From: an uncultured Thermoguttaceae bacterium
Lineage (GTDB): Bacteria > Planctomycetota > Planctomycetia > Pirellulales > Thermoguttaceae
DNA length: 64,000 bases
Assembly: GCA_937951625.1 (NCBI GenBank)
Contig: CALFBP010000037.1
Span: 35,796-99,795 of the forward strand
Reading direction: 5' to 3'
Under the pieces are notes generated by a model that saw only the letters and a list, made by a program, of their open reading frames with translations, searched no databases and had not been told where the DNA came from. Made by a program: the position numbers and the translations under genes. Shown piece by piece: positions 28,435 to 37,063 of this stretch (its first letter is position 1; every line of letters starts with the position of its first letter).

Positions 28435-29688
28435 TCACCGCCGTTTGGGAGGTCCCAAAAGGTTTGTCAACCATTGGAGGCGATCAGGCGGTTCGGCCGG
28501 GTAGTCCTTGATTTGTTCCAGGCGATCCCGGGCTCGCGCGGCGGCGGGCGCGTAAGGGTATTTATCAATCAGCATGTTATAATAGTAGCGTGCCGCCCCG
28601 TAGTAACCATTCTTTTCGTAATACCGGCCCACCGCCCAGTCCCGTTCCGCCTGCTCGGCGATCATCCGATTCTTCGCTTCGATCACTTTTTCTCGGTCCG
28701 GCCCGAGCGTGGGACCAAAACGGATGAGCGTCTGATCGGCCAGTTCCGCGGCTTCCTTCAGTGGCGTGCCATCGTAAAGCGGTCCTTGATACATCCGCTG
28801 TTTCGCCTCGATGCCCAATAGATGCGCATTCTTCTGGTGCTCGCTCTTGGGATACTCGGTGCGGAGCATGTCATAATTCAAAGCGGCGTCCTCATACCGC
28901 CCACGGATGAAGTGGGCGTTCGCCTCGGCCATGAGCGCGTCGTCGGCCAAGGGGCCGGTCGGGTCATTGAGACGGACACGCTCGTAGGCCTTCAAGGCGT
29001 GTCCCCACGTGTCGAACAAAGGCCGTGTCTTGTCGAACAAGTTGGGCGTGATGGGCCAATGGGGCTCGGCCGCATGAAATCGTTCCCAGTAGCGGCCGAT
29101 AGCGAACTGCCGGGCCACGGCTTTGTCGAGGTAGCGGGAATAGGTGTATTTCTTTAGCAACTTGTCGTAGCCGTCGTGAGCCGCGGCGTAACGGTCGCCA
29201 AAGAAATAACTCTCGGCTTGCCAGAACAGGGCGTCTTCCTCGAGCGACGTGTCGGGCCATCGGCTTGCGGCCGTGGCGAACTGCTTGGCGGCCTCCTCGT
29301 ATTTCTTTTCACGAAAAAGGCGCTGGCCTTCCTCATAGGCTGCTCGGGCGATTTCCTCGTTCGGGCCGTAGCCGGCCAGTTCCTTCACTTTCTTGATAAG
29401 GTTCGAAGGCGCCAAGGCATCGAGGGCGAACCCTGAGTCTTCCTCGTCTTTGCGATTCTCCTTGGAATCGGGCTGGGACGCGGCGGCCAACGCGGCGGCG
29501 GTGACGACCGTTTCTTTAGGGCCTGGCGGGGCAGGCTCTTCGGCCGATGCTTGCTGGACTTCGGAAGACGGCGACCCAAACAACGAGCCGACCGAGCCCG
29601 GCGCCGGCTTCGCCCAGTTTTGGCAGCCACCCCCAAAGCCAGCCATCCAGGCCGCTAGGGCCAAGCAATAGACTCGCGAAGCTGCCAT
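28435..29688 (-). CDS. bamD: BamD-like outer-membrane assembly lipoprotein
   Basis: A 417-residue predicted lipoprotein with TPR repeats, resembling BamD, the essential helper of BamA in outer-membrane protein insertion. The signal ends in GFGGGC (Cys about 22). A Pro/Ala-rich linker follows, then TPR-like units from about residue 110: AYEEGQRLFREKKYEEAAKQ, ALFWQAESYFFGDRYAAAHD, ALMAEANAHFIRGRYEDAAL and YYEKNGYYGAARYYYNMLID. It is longer than E. coli BamD (about 245) because of extra repeats. ATG at 29688 has AAGGA 8 bases upstream, better than the TTG 18 bases earlier. First gene of the bamD-lptE-folP unit. Confidence 0.8.
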   Translation of the reverse strand: MAASRVYCLALAAWMAGFGGGCQNWAKPAPGSVGSLFGSPSSEVQQASAEEPAPPGPKETVVTAAALAAASQPDSKENRKDEEDSGFALDALAPSNLIKKVKELAGYGPNEEIARAAYEEGQRLFREKKYEEAAKQFATAASRWPDTSLEEDALFWQAESYFFGDRYAAAHDGYDKLLKKYTYSRYLDKAVARQFAIGRYWERFHAAEPHWPITPNLFDKTRPLFDTWGHALKAYERVRLNDPTGPLADDALMAEANAHFIRGRYEDAALNYDMLRTEYPKSEHQKNAHLLGIEAKQRMYQGPLYDGTPLKEAAELADQTLIRFGPTLGPDREKVIEAKNRMIAEQAERDWAVGRYYEKNGYYGAARYYYNMLIDKYPYAPAAARARDRLEQIKDYPAEPPDRLQWLTNLLGPPKRR

Positions 29689-29888
29689 GAGGGACGTCCT
29701 TGTCAACCGTCTTCCGTGCCTTCAGGTCCGAGCAAAGTTACCGGCCGACTGCCAAAAGTCCGAATCGCTCATCGAGACGAATCAGCATCCGGAAAGGTTC
29801 CTCGGCGCGCGATGGGTCTAGCGAGGCTCCATGCACTCGCACCCGCAAACAATTGTCGGTACGTCACGTCGCTTGCTGAACCCTGCCC

Positions 29889-30644
29889 TCATGTGGTCAA
29901 TAGGCCCAAGTATTGGTGCATCCTGGGCTTCCGACCCAATAAATGCGTCAAGTAACGATTCAACACGCCGCGTAGTTCACCGCGGCTCTGGGCACTGATG
30001 TCGATTCGCCGCCATGAACGGTTTTCGAGCCGGGCGAGGTCTTGCATCAGGAGCAATGTTCCCGCGCTAACCGAGGCCACCTCCCGCTTGCCTTCCCGGC
30101 ATCGGCTGCAAAGCACCCCGCCGTGTGCCTGGGCGAAGGCCACCCGACCGCGCAAAGCCACCTCGCTCCCGCATTCCACGCAGGTCGACAACGACGGCAA
30201 ATGTCCCAGAATTTGCAACATGCAAAGCTCGAACCGCACCGTGTGCAGCAAAACAGGCTCGCCGGCAGACAGTGCGGCCAAAGTTCTTTCCGCCAAGTCG
30301 AAAAGCCCCGGATGAGGATCGTATTGGTCGGTCAGTTCGTTGAGCAATTCTGCGACGTAGTAACCCGCGTACAGGCTCGACAAGTCCCTTCCCGCCAGTC
30401 GAAACCGCCGCTGGAGCTTCGCTTCGGTCAGCAGGTCGAGTGCTTCGGATGATTTGCGGAGGAAGACTATTCGACAAAGGGCCAACAGGTCAAGAGCAGA
30501 GTCGAACGGTCCTTTTAGTCGCCTACCCCCTTTCGCCAAACCCTGTATCTTTCCAAATTCCCTGGTAAACAGCGTGACCACCAAGCTGGTTTCGCTGAAA
30601 TCAACGGTCTTCAGCACCAGGGCTGTGGCTTGTTCGACAGACAC
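29889..30644 (-). CDS. recO: DNA repair protein RecO
   Basis: A 251-residue recombination mediator that loads RecA onto SSB-coated DNA with RecR. The N-terminal OB fold begins ATALVLKTVDFSETSLVVTL and includes REFGKIQGLAKGGRRLKGPF. The middle helical region has SLYAGYYVAELLNELTDQYD. The zinc finger uses C-V-E-C (STCVECG) and C-S-R-C (LCSRCREG). Length agrees with the family. Translation starts at GTG. It lies 200 bases upstream of bamD on the same strand. Confidence 0.93.
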   Translation of the reverse strand: MSVEQATALVLKTVDFSETSLVVTLFTREFGKIQGLAKGGRRLKGPFDSALDLLALCRIVFLRKSSEALDLLTEAKLQRRFRLAGRDLSSLYAGYYVAELLNELTDQYDPHPGLFDLAERTLAALSAGEPVLLHTVRFELCMLQILGHLPSLSTCVECGSEVALRGRVAFAQAHGGVLCSRCREGKREVASVSAGTLLLMQDLARLENRSWRRIDISAQSRGELRGVLNRYLTHLLGRKPRMHQYLGLLTT

Positions 30645-30921
30645 ACCAGGCGAGAGCGAGCAGTTGCTTGGCTGGGGTGGAGCAAAGCCTCTTCAATCGT
30701 ATCCAACCACCTCAGCCTCAACAAGTTCCCTTATTTCTTTCCCTTGTCAAGGCGGTATCGGCTTGGGGGTGCGGCTACCACCCCACGTCGTGCTGCTGAA
30801 AAAAACAAGCTCTCGTGGGCCATCCTTTTCCTGTAACAGGCACCTGGCTGGATGATTCCGAAGGGCCTTTACGTCGTGTTAGGGGAGCGTCTGAACTTGG
30901 CCAGCGGCGTGCGGACCTGAG

Positions 30922-32703
30922 TCACTCGATGGGCGTCAGATCGATCGACTCGCCCGGCTTGGCGACTCTCACATCGTGCCACCCTTGTTGACGAAGCTGT
31001 TCCGCGCGGGCGGCCAACTCCCAAGGACCGCCGTGTACTAGGACCAGCGTCGCGCCCCGGTGTACTTGAGAAAGCCAGGCGTCCATCTCCTTGGCGTCCG
31101 CGTGGCCGGAGAAACAACGAAAGTAATGGACTTCAGCACGAATGGGAATCTTGCCACCGTTCCATTCAAGGACAGGGCCGCCCGCGGACAGGGGTGCGGC
31201 CTTTGCCGCGTTGGATTGGGTCCCCTGCCTCAAGGAGGCCTGGTCCCGCGTGCCTTCCCGAAGGAGGCCCACCGCTTTCATGAGCCGCCCCCCGGGGCTG
31301 TCTGGATCCTGATAACCCACCAAGAAGACCGCCACCGACGCTTGCGGGATAAGCTGGTCCACGAGGGCGCGTGAGACGCCAACGTCCAACATACCGCTGG
31401 TCGTCAACAGCACGCAGGGACGCGGCAATGGCTCCGGCAATTTGGAAACCACCCGCAGTCCCGACGGCGACCATGCCTCGGGATCATTTGCCACGCCCTC
31501 ACGAAACCACCCCTTCTGGCGATTCCGCTGGTAAACTGCCGTGATCTCCGCTGCGGTCGGCGAGGTGCAAAAGATCGGCGCATCGTGCCGCAGGACGCCC
31601 TCGCGCTGAGCAAGGCGAAGTTCGTAGAGGATTCTTTGCGTGCGGTCCAGCGCGAAGGCAGGGATCCAGGCGACATCCCCCCGGTTGACCGCCGCTGCCA
31701 CGGAGCGACGAAACAAAGCCCTCTCTTCCTTGACCGAGGCGTCGCGGAAGGTGGGGCCGTAAGTCGTCTCGATAAACGCCGCGTCCACGTCGGGCGCTGG
31801 TTTGGGGCCTGGGAACAAGGGCGACAGATCGTTGCCCACGTCGCCCGAAAACAACACCCGACGCCTTCCTCCGCCCAAGTGGACCTCGAACAGGACGCTC
31901 GCCGAGCCTGGGATGTGGCCGGCATGAAGCAGCCTCACCTCCACACCCGGGGCGATTTGCTTGACCTCCCCGTACTCCAAAGGCTGGCACAAAGCGAGAA
32001 TCGAGGCAATTTCTTCCTCCAGGCACTGCTGACAGGGCTTGATTTCCAAGCCCGGGCTTTCCCGCTCGAAGCGGTCACGGAGTTCCGCCAACGAGGCGGC
32101 GGCGGAGCGAAGATTCGCGGTTGCAATCGCCGCTCGGTAACGGCACGCGGCGTGCCAATGGACGGTCAGCGGTCCCCGACCACTCTGAGTACGCTCCCGA
32201 GACCGGCTCGACCACGACCACTGCCGCTGTCGGGCTTCGTCATGCCGTATTTGCATGCGCATCATAATAGGCAGGAGTTCCAACGTGGCCGCCGTGGTGA
32301 AAATCGGCCCCCGAAAACCCTCGTAAACCAAAAGCGGCAGTTTACCCACGTGGTCCGTGTGGGCATGGGTCAAGAAGACTGCGGTGATTGTGCGCGCTTC
32401 GACGGGAAGCCTCGCCTTGTCATGAGCAGAGTCTGTCGGAGCGGCGCTATCTTCGCGGTCTCCGGCGTCGGCCCCGCAATCGATCATCCACCGCCCATTG
32501 CCGGTGTCCAAAACCGACAGCGAGCCGTCCACTCTGCCCGCGGCGCCGTGGACGACCACCACGACCTTGGAGGGCTGAAGCGGGGGCTGAGCCGCCGCAC
32601 ACCCGATCAGACCAACAACGATCGCGGCCGTCCAACACGTCAGCCATCGCCGCCGGGAAGTCGCGTTGATCAAACGCGACGCGCCAAACAGTAAGTCACG
32701 CAC
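30922..32703 (-). CDS. Exported metallo-beta-lactamase/beta-CASP nuclease-like protein
   Basis: A 593-residue protein with the complete MBL/beta-CASP pattern of CPSF73- and RNase J-like nucleases. H113-A-H-T-D-H118 binds zinc, LLHAGHIPGSASVLFEV is motif 3, and VLFSGDVGNDLS carries the motif 4 Asp. ETTYG is beta-CASP motif A, FSGHAD motif B and LVHGGP motif C. IPAFALDRTQRILYEL and TTSGMLDVG are also typical. Unusually, it opens with a signal-like segment (TAAIVVGLIGC, Cys35 in a lipobox-like context). GTG start with GGGAGGAG 7 bases before. If exported, the substrate may be extracellular RNA or something else. It is last of a possible three-gene run with 70-77 base gaps. Confidence 0.82.
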   Translation of the reverse strand: MRDLLFGASRLINATSRRRWLTCWTAAIVVGLIGCAAAQPPLQPSKVVVVVHGAAGRVDGSLSVLDTGNGRWMIDCGADAGDREDSAAPTDSAHDKARLPVEARTITAVFLTHAHTDHVGKLPLLVYEGFRGPIFTTAATLELLPIMMRMQIRHDEARQRQWSWSSRSRERTQSGRGPLTVHWHAACRYRAAIATANLRSAAASLAELRDRFERESPGLEIKPCQQCLEEEIASILALCQPLEYGEVKQIAPGVEVRLLHAGHIPGSASVLFEVHLGGGRRRVLFSGDVGNDLSPLFPGPKPAPDVDAAFIETTYGPTFRDASVKEERALFRRSVAAAVNRGDVAWIPAFALDRTQRILYELRLAQREGVLRHDAPIFCTSPTAAEITAVYQRNRQKGWFREGVANDPEAWSPSGLRVVSKLPEPLPRPCVLLTTSGMLDVGVSRALVDQLIPQASVAVFLVGYQDPDSPGGRLMKAVGLLREGTRDQASLRQGTQSNAAKAAPLSAGGPVLEWNGGKIPIRAEVHYFRCFSGHADAKEMDAWLSQVHRGATLVLVHGGPWELAARAEQLRQQGWHDVRVAKPGESIDLTPIE

Positions 32704-32773
32704 AGAGGCACTCCTCCCTCAGCCGCAAGGGATCCAGCCCATGACCGATGTTTTCGCGGACAAACGCACTCTT

Positions 32774-33616
32774 CTAGCGAGATTTTTCGGGGGGCTTTTC
32801 GGCGGGCTCGGGCGAGGTTGGCGGCGACGAGCCTCCATTGGCCGCTGATCCGGCGGCGGCTGCGTCTGAGCTCATCGGTTGGGGAGTTGCTTGGCTGGCC
32901 AACTTGTCTCGCAAGCTCTTCAGGGCCGTGGCGAATGGCTCTTGCTGGAGGGGATTCGGAGGCGGGGTCTGCTGAGGACCACCGCCCATGCCACCCTTGC
33001 TCATCATGCCACCGCTGCCCTTGCCCATCATGCCGCCACCCATGCCCGGCGGTCCCCCCGGTCCACCTCGGCGGGGCAGTTCGATTGCGAAAAGTCGCTT
33101 CTTCTGGTCCTCGCTCAACACGGCGAGGAGTCGTTCATGCCGTTGCTTGGCCTCGTCGTCGGACGTCGCGGCGGCATGCTCGACATCCTGAAGGCACTCG
33201 CGGACTGCCGCCGCTTGTTGGGCGGTGAGCGTGACCGTGATGTCGCCCGTGAGCAAATCGAGTTTTCGGACCAGGGTCGCCAGATCTTGCTTGGGTTGCG
33301 GGGCGCCCATGCCCATCATCCCCATCCCGCCGGGCATCATGCCGCCAAGCATCATGGCCGGGGGCGGCATTCCCAAGGGCGATAACGCCGCATCGCCTGG
33401 AATCGGAAAACCCGGCGCCCTGACCACCGTGTAACCTGCGGAGCGAATCGCGGCGTAAGAGCCAATGCTGCCCAAGATCACGCCTAGCGCGCTGGCAGCC
33501 ACCCATACGATGACCGTCCGACCCGTGCGATGCGTTTGCCAAATCAACACGGCTACGAGAAGTGTCGCGATGGCCACCACGAGCAGATAGGAGGTAATGA
33601 CGTCAATTCCAAACAT
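32774..33616 (-). CDS. Met/Gly-rich membrane protein, unknown function
   Basis: A 280-residue protein with two N-terminal transmembrane helices (about 8-27 and 36-56). A low-complexity Met/Gly/Pro stretch follows (about 80-110, with GGMMPGGMGMMGMG), then a charged helical segment (115-170, including LTAQQAAAVRECLQDVEHAA), a second Gly/Met-rich block (180-215) and a Pro/Ala/Ser-rich tail. The helical part resembles periplasmic metal-binding or heavy-metal resistor-like helices in general character only, with no family identified. Met-rich runs can bind copper, but nothing else supports this. It lies 77 bases downstream of the sugar dehydrogenase and 70 bases before the MBL gene. Confidence 0.65.
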   Translation of the reverse strand: MFGIDVITSYLLVVAIATLLVAVLIWQTHRTGRTVIVWVAASALGVILGSIGSYAAIRSAGYTVVRAPGFPIPGDAALSPLGMPPPAMMLGGMMPGGMGMMGMGAPQPKQDLATLVRKLDLLTGDITVTLTAQQAAAVRECLQDVEHAAATSDDEAKQRHERLLAVLSEDQKKRLFAIELPRRGGPGGPPGMGGGMMGKGSGGMMSKGGMGGGPQQTPPPNPLQQEPFATALKSLRDKLASQATPQPMSSDAAAAGSAANGGSSPPTSPEPAEKPPEKSR

Positions 33617-33693
33617 CGCAACACCCTTTCCAAGAATCTGTCTGTGAGGAACAAAAAGTTTACGCGCAGATTTGGCCGCGTCACTGGCGCGGC

Positions 33694-35016
33694 TCACGCC
33701 TTGCAAATCCTGGCCCGCCCGGCGACGATGTTCCGGGTCGCGTTCCGCGTGTCGATCACCAACGGCGCGTACCGCACGATCGCCTCGTAATCGAATGCCG
33801 TGTGGTCGGTGGCGATCAGCGCGCAGTCCAGCGAGGCCAGGAACTCGGGAGTCAGTGCCTGGCTTTTCATAGCGGGCAAACGATGTCGCCGCATGGCTGG
33901 GAGCTGGGGAACGTGCGGATCGCTGTAGCTGAGCACGGCGCCGCCCGCCAGGAGCAACTCCATGAGCACAAACGAAGGGCTCTCGCGAGGATCGTCCACA
34001 TCCTTCTTGTAGGCCACTCCGAGCACGCACACCTTACTCCCCCGAAGCGGCTTGCCCTCTTCATTCAAGGCGTCGATCAGGCGGCGGATCACGTACTCCG
34101 GCATGGCAGTGTTGATTTCGCCCGCCAATTCGATGAATCGCGTCGTCAGCCCGTGCTTGCGGGCCAGCCAACTCAAATAGAAGGGATCGATCGGGATGCA
34201 GTGCCCGCCCAAGCCGGGACCGGGGTAGAACGGCTGGAACCCGAACGGTTTCGTTTTCGCCGCCTCGATCACTTCCCAAATATCGATTCCCAGGCGGTCG
34301 AAAAGCATCTTCAACTCGTTGACCATGGCGATATTCACGGAGCGATAGGTGTTTTCAAGGATTTTGCAGGCCTCGGCCACCTCGCAATTGCTGACTGGTA
34401 CGACGCGGACCACCGCCGCCTCGTAAAGCAGGGATGCCAGGCGGCCGCTGACCGGGTCCATGCCGCCGACGACCTTGGGGATGTTGCGGGCGGAAAACTT
34501 CGGGTTGCCGGGATCTTCCCGCTCCGGACTGAAGGCCAAAAAATAATCCTCCCCCACCCGAAGACCCGACCGCGCCAGAATGGGCAGCACCACGTCGCGG
34601 GTCGTGCCGGGGTAGGTCGTGCTTTCCAAAACCACAAGCTGCCCTCGCCGCAAGGTGGAGGCAATCGACTCGGCCGTGGCCACAATGAATTGCAAATCGG
34701 GGTCCCGCGAATCGTTCAACGGCGTGGGCACGCAAATCAACACCGCGTCGGCCTCGGGCAGACGGCGCATGTCGGCGGTGGGCACGAAGCTGCCCCGCGC
34801 CACACACTCGGCAATCCACTCCGAGGGAATGTGTTCGATGTAGCTTCGGCCTGCCAGCAAGCGGTCGACTTTGGTCTGGTCCACGTCGAAGCCGATGGTC
34901 TTGAATCCTGCCTCGATGAAGGCCTTAATCAGGGGAAGTCCCACGTAACCCAACCCGATGACCCCAACCCTCGCCACCCGGTCACGAATGCGTTGCTCCA
35001 GAAGTTCTTTGGACAT
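33694..35016 (-). CDS. Nucleotide-sugar dehydrogenase (UDP-GlcNAc/ManNAc 6-dehydrogenase type)
   Basis: A 440-residue NAD-dependent four-electron oxidoreductase turning a UDP-sugar into a UDP-uronic acid for surface polysaccharide. RVGVIGLGYVGLPLIKAFIE is the NAD loop, LICVPTPLND and LESTTYPGTT are conserved, and SPEREDPGN with CKILENTYRSVNIAMVNEL match the WbpA/TviB group. Catalytic Cys is in PGPGLGGHCIPIDPFYL. The C-terminal domain has VLGVAYKKDVDDPRESPS. It fits the UDP-N-acetylglucosamine or UDP-ManNAc subgroup better than UDP-glucose dehydrogenase, but the exact substrate is uncertain. ATG at 35016 is preferred over a TTG 9 bases earlier. Confidence 0.9.
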   Translation of the reverse strand: MSKELLEQRIRDRVARVGVIGLGYVGLPLIKAFIEAGFKTIGFDVDQTKVDRLLAGRSYIEHIPSEWIAECVARGSFVPTADMRRLPEADAVLICVPTPLNDSRDPDLQFIVATAESIASTLRRGQLVVLESTTYPGTTRDVVLPILARSGLRVGEDYFLAFSPEREDPGNPKFSARNIPKVVGGMDPVSGRLASLLYEAAVVRVVPVSNCEVAEACKILENTYRSVNIAMVNELKMLFDRLGIDIWEVIEAAKTKPFGFQPFYPGPGLGGHCIPIDPFYLSWLARKHGLTTRFIELAGEINTAMPEYVIRRLIDALNEEGKPLRGSKVCVLGVAYKKDVDDPRESPSFVLMELLLAGGAVLSYSDPHVPQLPAMRRHRLPAMKSQALTPEFLASLDCALIATDHTAFDYEAIVRYAPLVIDTRNATRNIVAGRARICKA

Positions 35017-35421
35017 GAATGTCAAGTCCTGTTGGTCGAAAAGAAGGTGTCAGAACGGAACGGCACTGTCATCCGTTTTCAGAGCCTATCCCCAAACTCC
35101 ACTCTCCCTCTGGGAGAGGGTCAGGGTGACGGCCTAAGACCTTTGCAGACGACGGGAAAAAAGCCTGCGTTGTAGCTGCCCTCACCGCCAACCCCGCTCC
35201 CGCCTGCGGCAGAGGGGAGGTTCTGGGATAGGCTCTCAGTGTAACACGGGCCAAGGGTTACGGGGAGTGGCTTGCGCGGGGGGCCTGGGAACGAAACTCG
35301 TCACGGACCTTGCGGGGCTGGTGACCGGTAGCAGGCGGTTTTCGTCGCCGAAGAAACGGCCAACCGGCACTGCTGGCTTGTCCAGCCGTGGTGTTACCGC
35401 GCGCGGGGGAGTTACTAATTC
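35017..35421. other. Intergenic region carrying a MITE-like repeat
   Basis: This 405-base gap contains the inverted-repeat element at 35081-35236 and the motif AAGGTGTCAGAAC at 35044-35056, also present at 36957. The rest shows no gene. Confidence 0.5.
35081..35236. repeat. Short MITE/REP-like element with terminal inverted repeats
   Basis: A 156-base segment bounded by a perfect 12-base inverted repeat: AGAGCCTATCCC at 35081-35092 and its reverse complement GGGATAGGCTCT at 35225-35236. Inside are a palindrome CCCTCTGGGAGAGGG on the left and a G/C-rich imperfect hairpin (CTCCCGCCTGCGGCAGAGGGGAG) on the right. It has no coding capacity. The architecture is that of a non-autonomous mobile repeat, and only one copy is in the window. 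Confidence 0.55.
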
Positions 35422-36873
35422 TCAGCCCTCTAGGATCGTCTTCACACCGATCAAATGGGCCAGATGGCGGACGTTCTCCACGTGATTGCCGTAAAACACC
35501 ACGCGGTGCAACATGGTCATCATGTCAGCGCCATCCAGCACGCCGCTACCCCAGTTGGAGAGCATCTTCTGGGCGTCGGCCACCTGGGCCACGATTTGCG
35601 TGCGGCAGCCGCGGTCGTCGAAATCCGGAATCCCGACGATCTTCTGTGCGGAGAGCAACATCGTGTCCAGGTTGCAGAGCTTCGCGCAGGTGATTTCTTG
35701 GCCCACGCGGAGCTCCACCGCTAGCGACGCGCCGCGATTATCGTCGCGATGGGTGCGGATCGTGAACGCAGCTCGCTCGCCGCCTGGACCGTCCATCTTC
35801 GTGGGCGCAAGGCAATGGGCGTGGATCATGGCGTTCTTCGAGACATCGAAGAGCGGGTCGGTGATGAAGCCTGGCTTGCCAAAGGCGTAGCTGAACAGCA
35901 GCATGGTGAGCGTCGAGTCCATATCGGCCTCACAGGCCCCGACCAACCCCATGTCAAGCAATTTGCTGAAGCCCAGACAAGGATAGCCGATCTTGTCGAT
36001 GGGAATTCCGCCGAGGCAATGGACAGTGATCGCCCGGGCGTTGTGCTCGACCATGAGGTTTTTCATCGCCAGGAACATCCGGGCCGACTTGATGATCTCT
36101 TCGCGCGACGGCTCCACGATCTTTTTTGCCGGTTTGATCCAATAGGCCTCCGCCTCGGCTTCGGCATCTTTGGGACTGACGGCCTCGTAGGCGGCGAGCA
36201 CGCGGGGGACGCTGACCGGGATCAGCTCGGGTCCCAGGGCGGCCTTCACTTTGGAAGCCGATCGCGCCGCGGGCGTACCGTGGGGGCCATCTACATGGAT
36301 GATCCGTGTCTGGCGCATCCGCGCCGGGACGCGCAACAGGGCCGCCGCACGCTCCAAGTCGGCATAGTCGCTGGAGGCCAGCAGGATGACCCTCTTGCCC
36401 GCCTTCTGCCATTGCGGGACATACATCCAATCGTGGCCGCTGAAAGGCTGCGAAAAGATAGCGGTGGGCAGACCGGCGTCGATCAGTCTCAACATCGGCG
36501 CCCCCGAGCCGAAGGCCAGATGGACGATCAACAAAGCGTCGGCCCCGGCCAACTTGGGCGCGAGCGCCGCCGCCGAGGCTTCGTCATTGGAAATCAGCTC
36601 GCCGCCGACCAACTCCACGTCGCCCAAACGGGCCCGCACGTCCTCGAGGAGTTTCTGAAACTTAACGACTTCGGCCTTGGCATCGAACTCGGGCTTAGGC
36701 CATGCCCCGCCGAGGCCGATGTAGACCACGTGGATCTTCACGGGCGGCAATTTGGGCCAGCCGGCCTCTTCTGCCGCGACCAGCGGCCGCGCCGCCAACC
36801 CGCTGGCCAAAAACATCCCGCCCGCTGCGGTACAGGTTTCGAGAAACGTCCGCCGACTCACCAAGAAAGACAT
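35422..36873 (-). CDS. Tat-exported L-fucose/arabinose isomerase-like protein
   Basis: A 483-residue protein with a twin-arginine signal (SRRTFLETCTAAGGMFLASG) and a body resembling the L-fucose/L-arabinose isomerase family in fold pattern (COG2407-like). Residues about 45-200 form an alternating alpha/beta domain (KIHVVYIGLGGAWPKPEFD, ADALLIVHLAFGSGAP). The C-terminal half contains ITVHCLGGIPIDKIGYPCLG, VGACEADMDSTLTMLL and MIHAHCLAPTKMDGPGG, typical of this superfamily. Export of a sugar isomerase is odd and it may serve as an extracytoplasmic sugar-binding or processing enzyme. ATG start. First in a run of minus-strand exported-protein genes reaching 41465, though transcription of this gene proceeds away from the others. 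Confidence 0.75.
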   Translation of the reverse strand: MSFLVSRRTFLETCTAAGGMFLASGLAARPLVAAEEAGWPKLPPVKIHVVYIGLGGAWPKPEFDAKAEVVKFQKLLEDVRARLGDVELVGGELISNDEASAAALAPKLAGADALLIVHLAFGSGAPMLRLIDAGLPTAIFSQPFSGHDWMYVPQWQKAGKRVILLASSDYADLERAAALLRVPARMRQTRIIHVDGPHGTPAARSASKVKAALGPELIPVSVPRVLAAYEAVSPKDAEAEAEAYWIKPAKKIVEPSREEIIKSARMFLAMKNLMVEHNARAITVHCLGGIPIDKIGYPCLGFSKLLDMGLVGACEADMDSTLTMLLFSYAFGKPGFITDPLFDVSKNAMIHAHCLAPTKMDGPGGERAAFTIRTHRDDNRGASLAVELRVGQEITCAKLCNLDTMLLSAQKIVGIPDFDDRGCRTQIVAQVADAQKMLSNWGSGVLDGADMMTMLHRVVFYGNHVENVRHLAHLIGVKTILEG

Positions 36874-37063
36874 GGCATGACTCCTTAAGCATTTCTTACC
36901 AAAGCTCGGTTCCGATCTTACTCCTGCCCAAGCAAGAAGTCAAAGCGGGATTACAAAAGGTGTCAGAACCATTTTCTGGTAATGTGCAGAAGAGTTTTGA
37001 CCCGTTTTTCGATGCGCTGCTAGACAAGCCAGCAGTGGCAGCCGCGCTTGTGACCGCCTTTTC
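36874..37063. other. Intergenic region with a repeated motif
   Basis: This 190-base gap holds AAGGTGTCAGAAC (36957-36969), identical to 35044-35056, next to CCATTTTCTGG. The pattern resembles remnants of REP-type dispersed repeats. No gene is seen. Confidence 0.4.
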
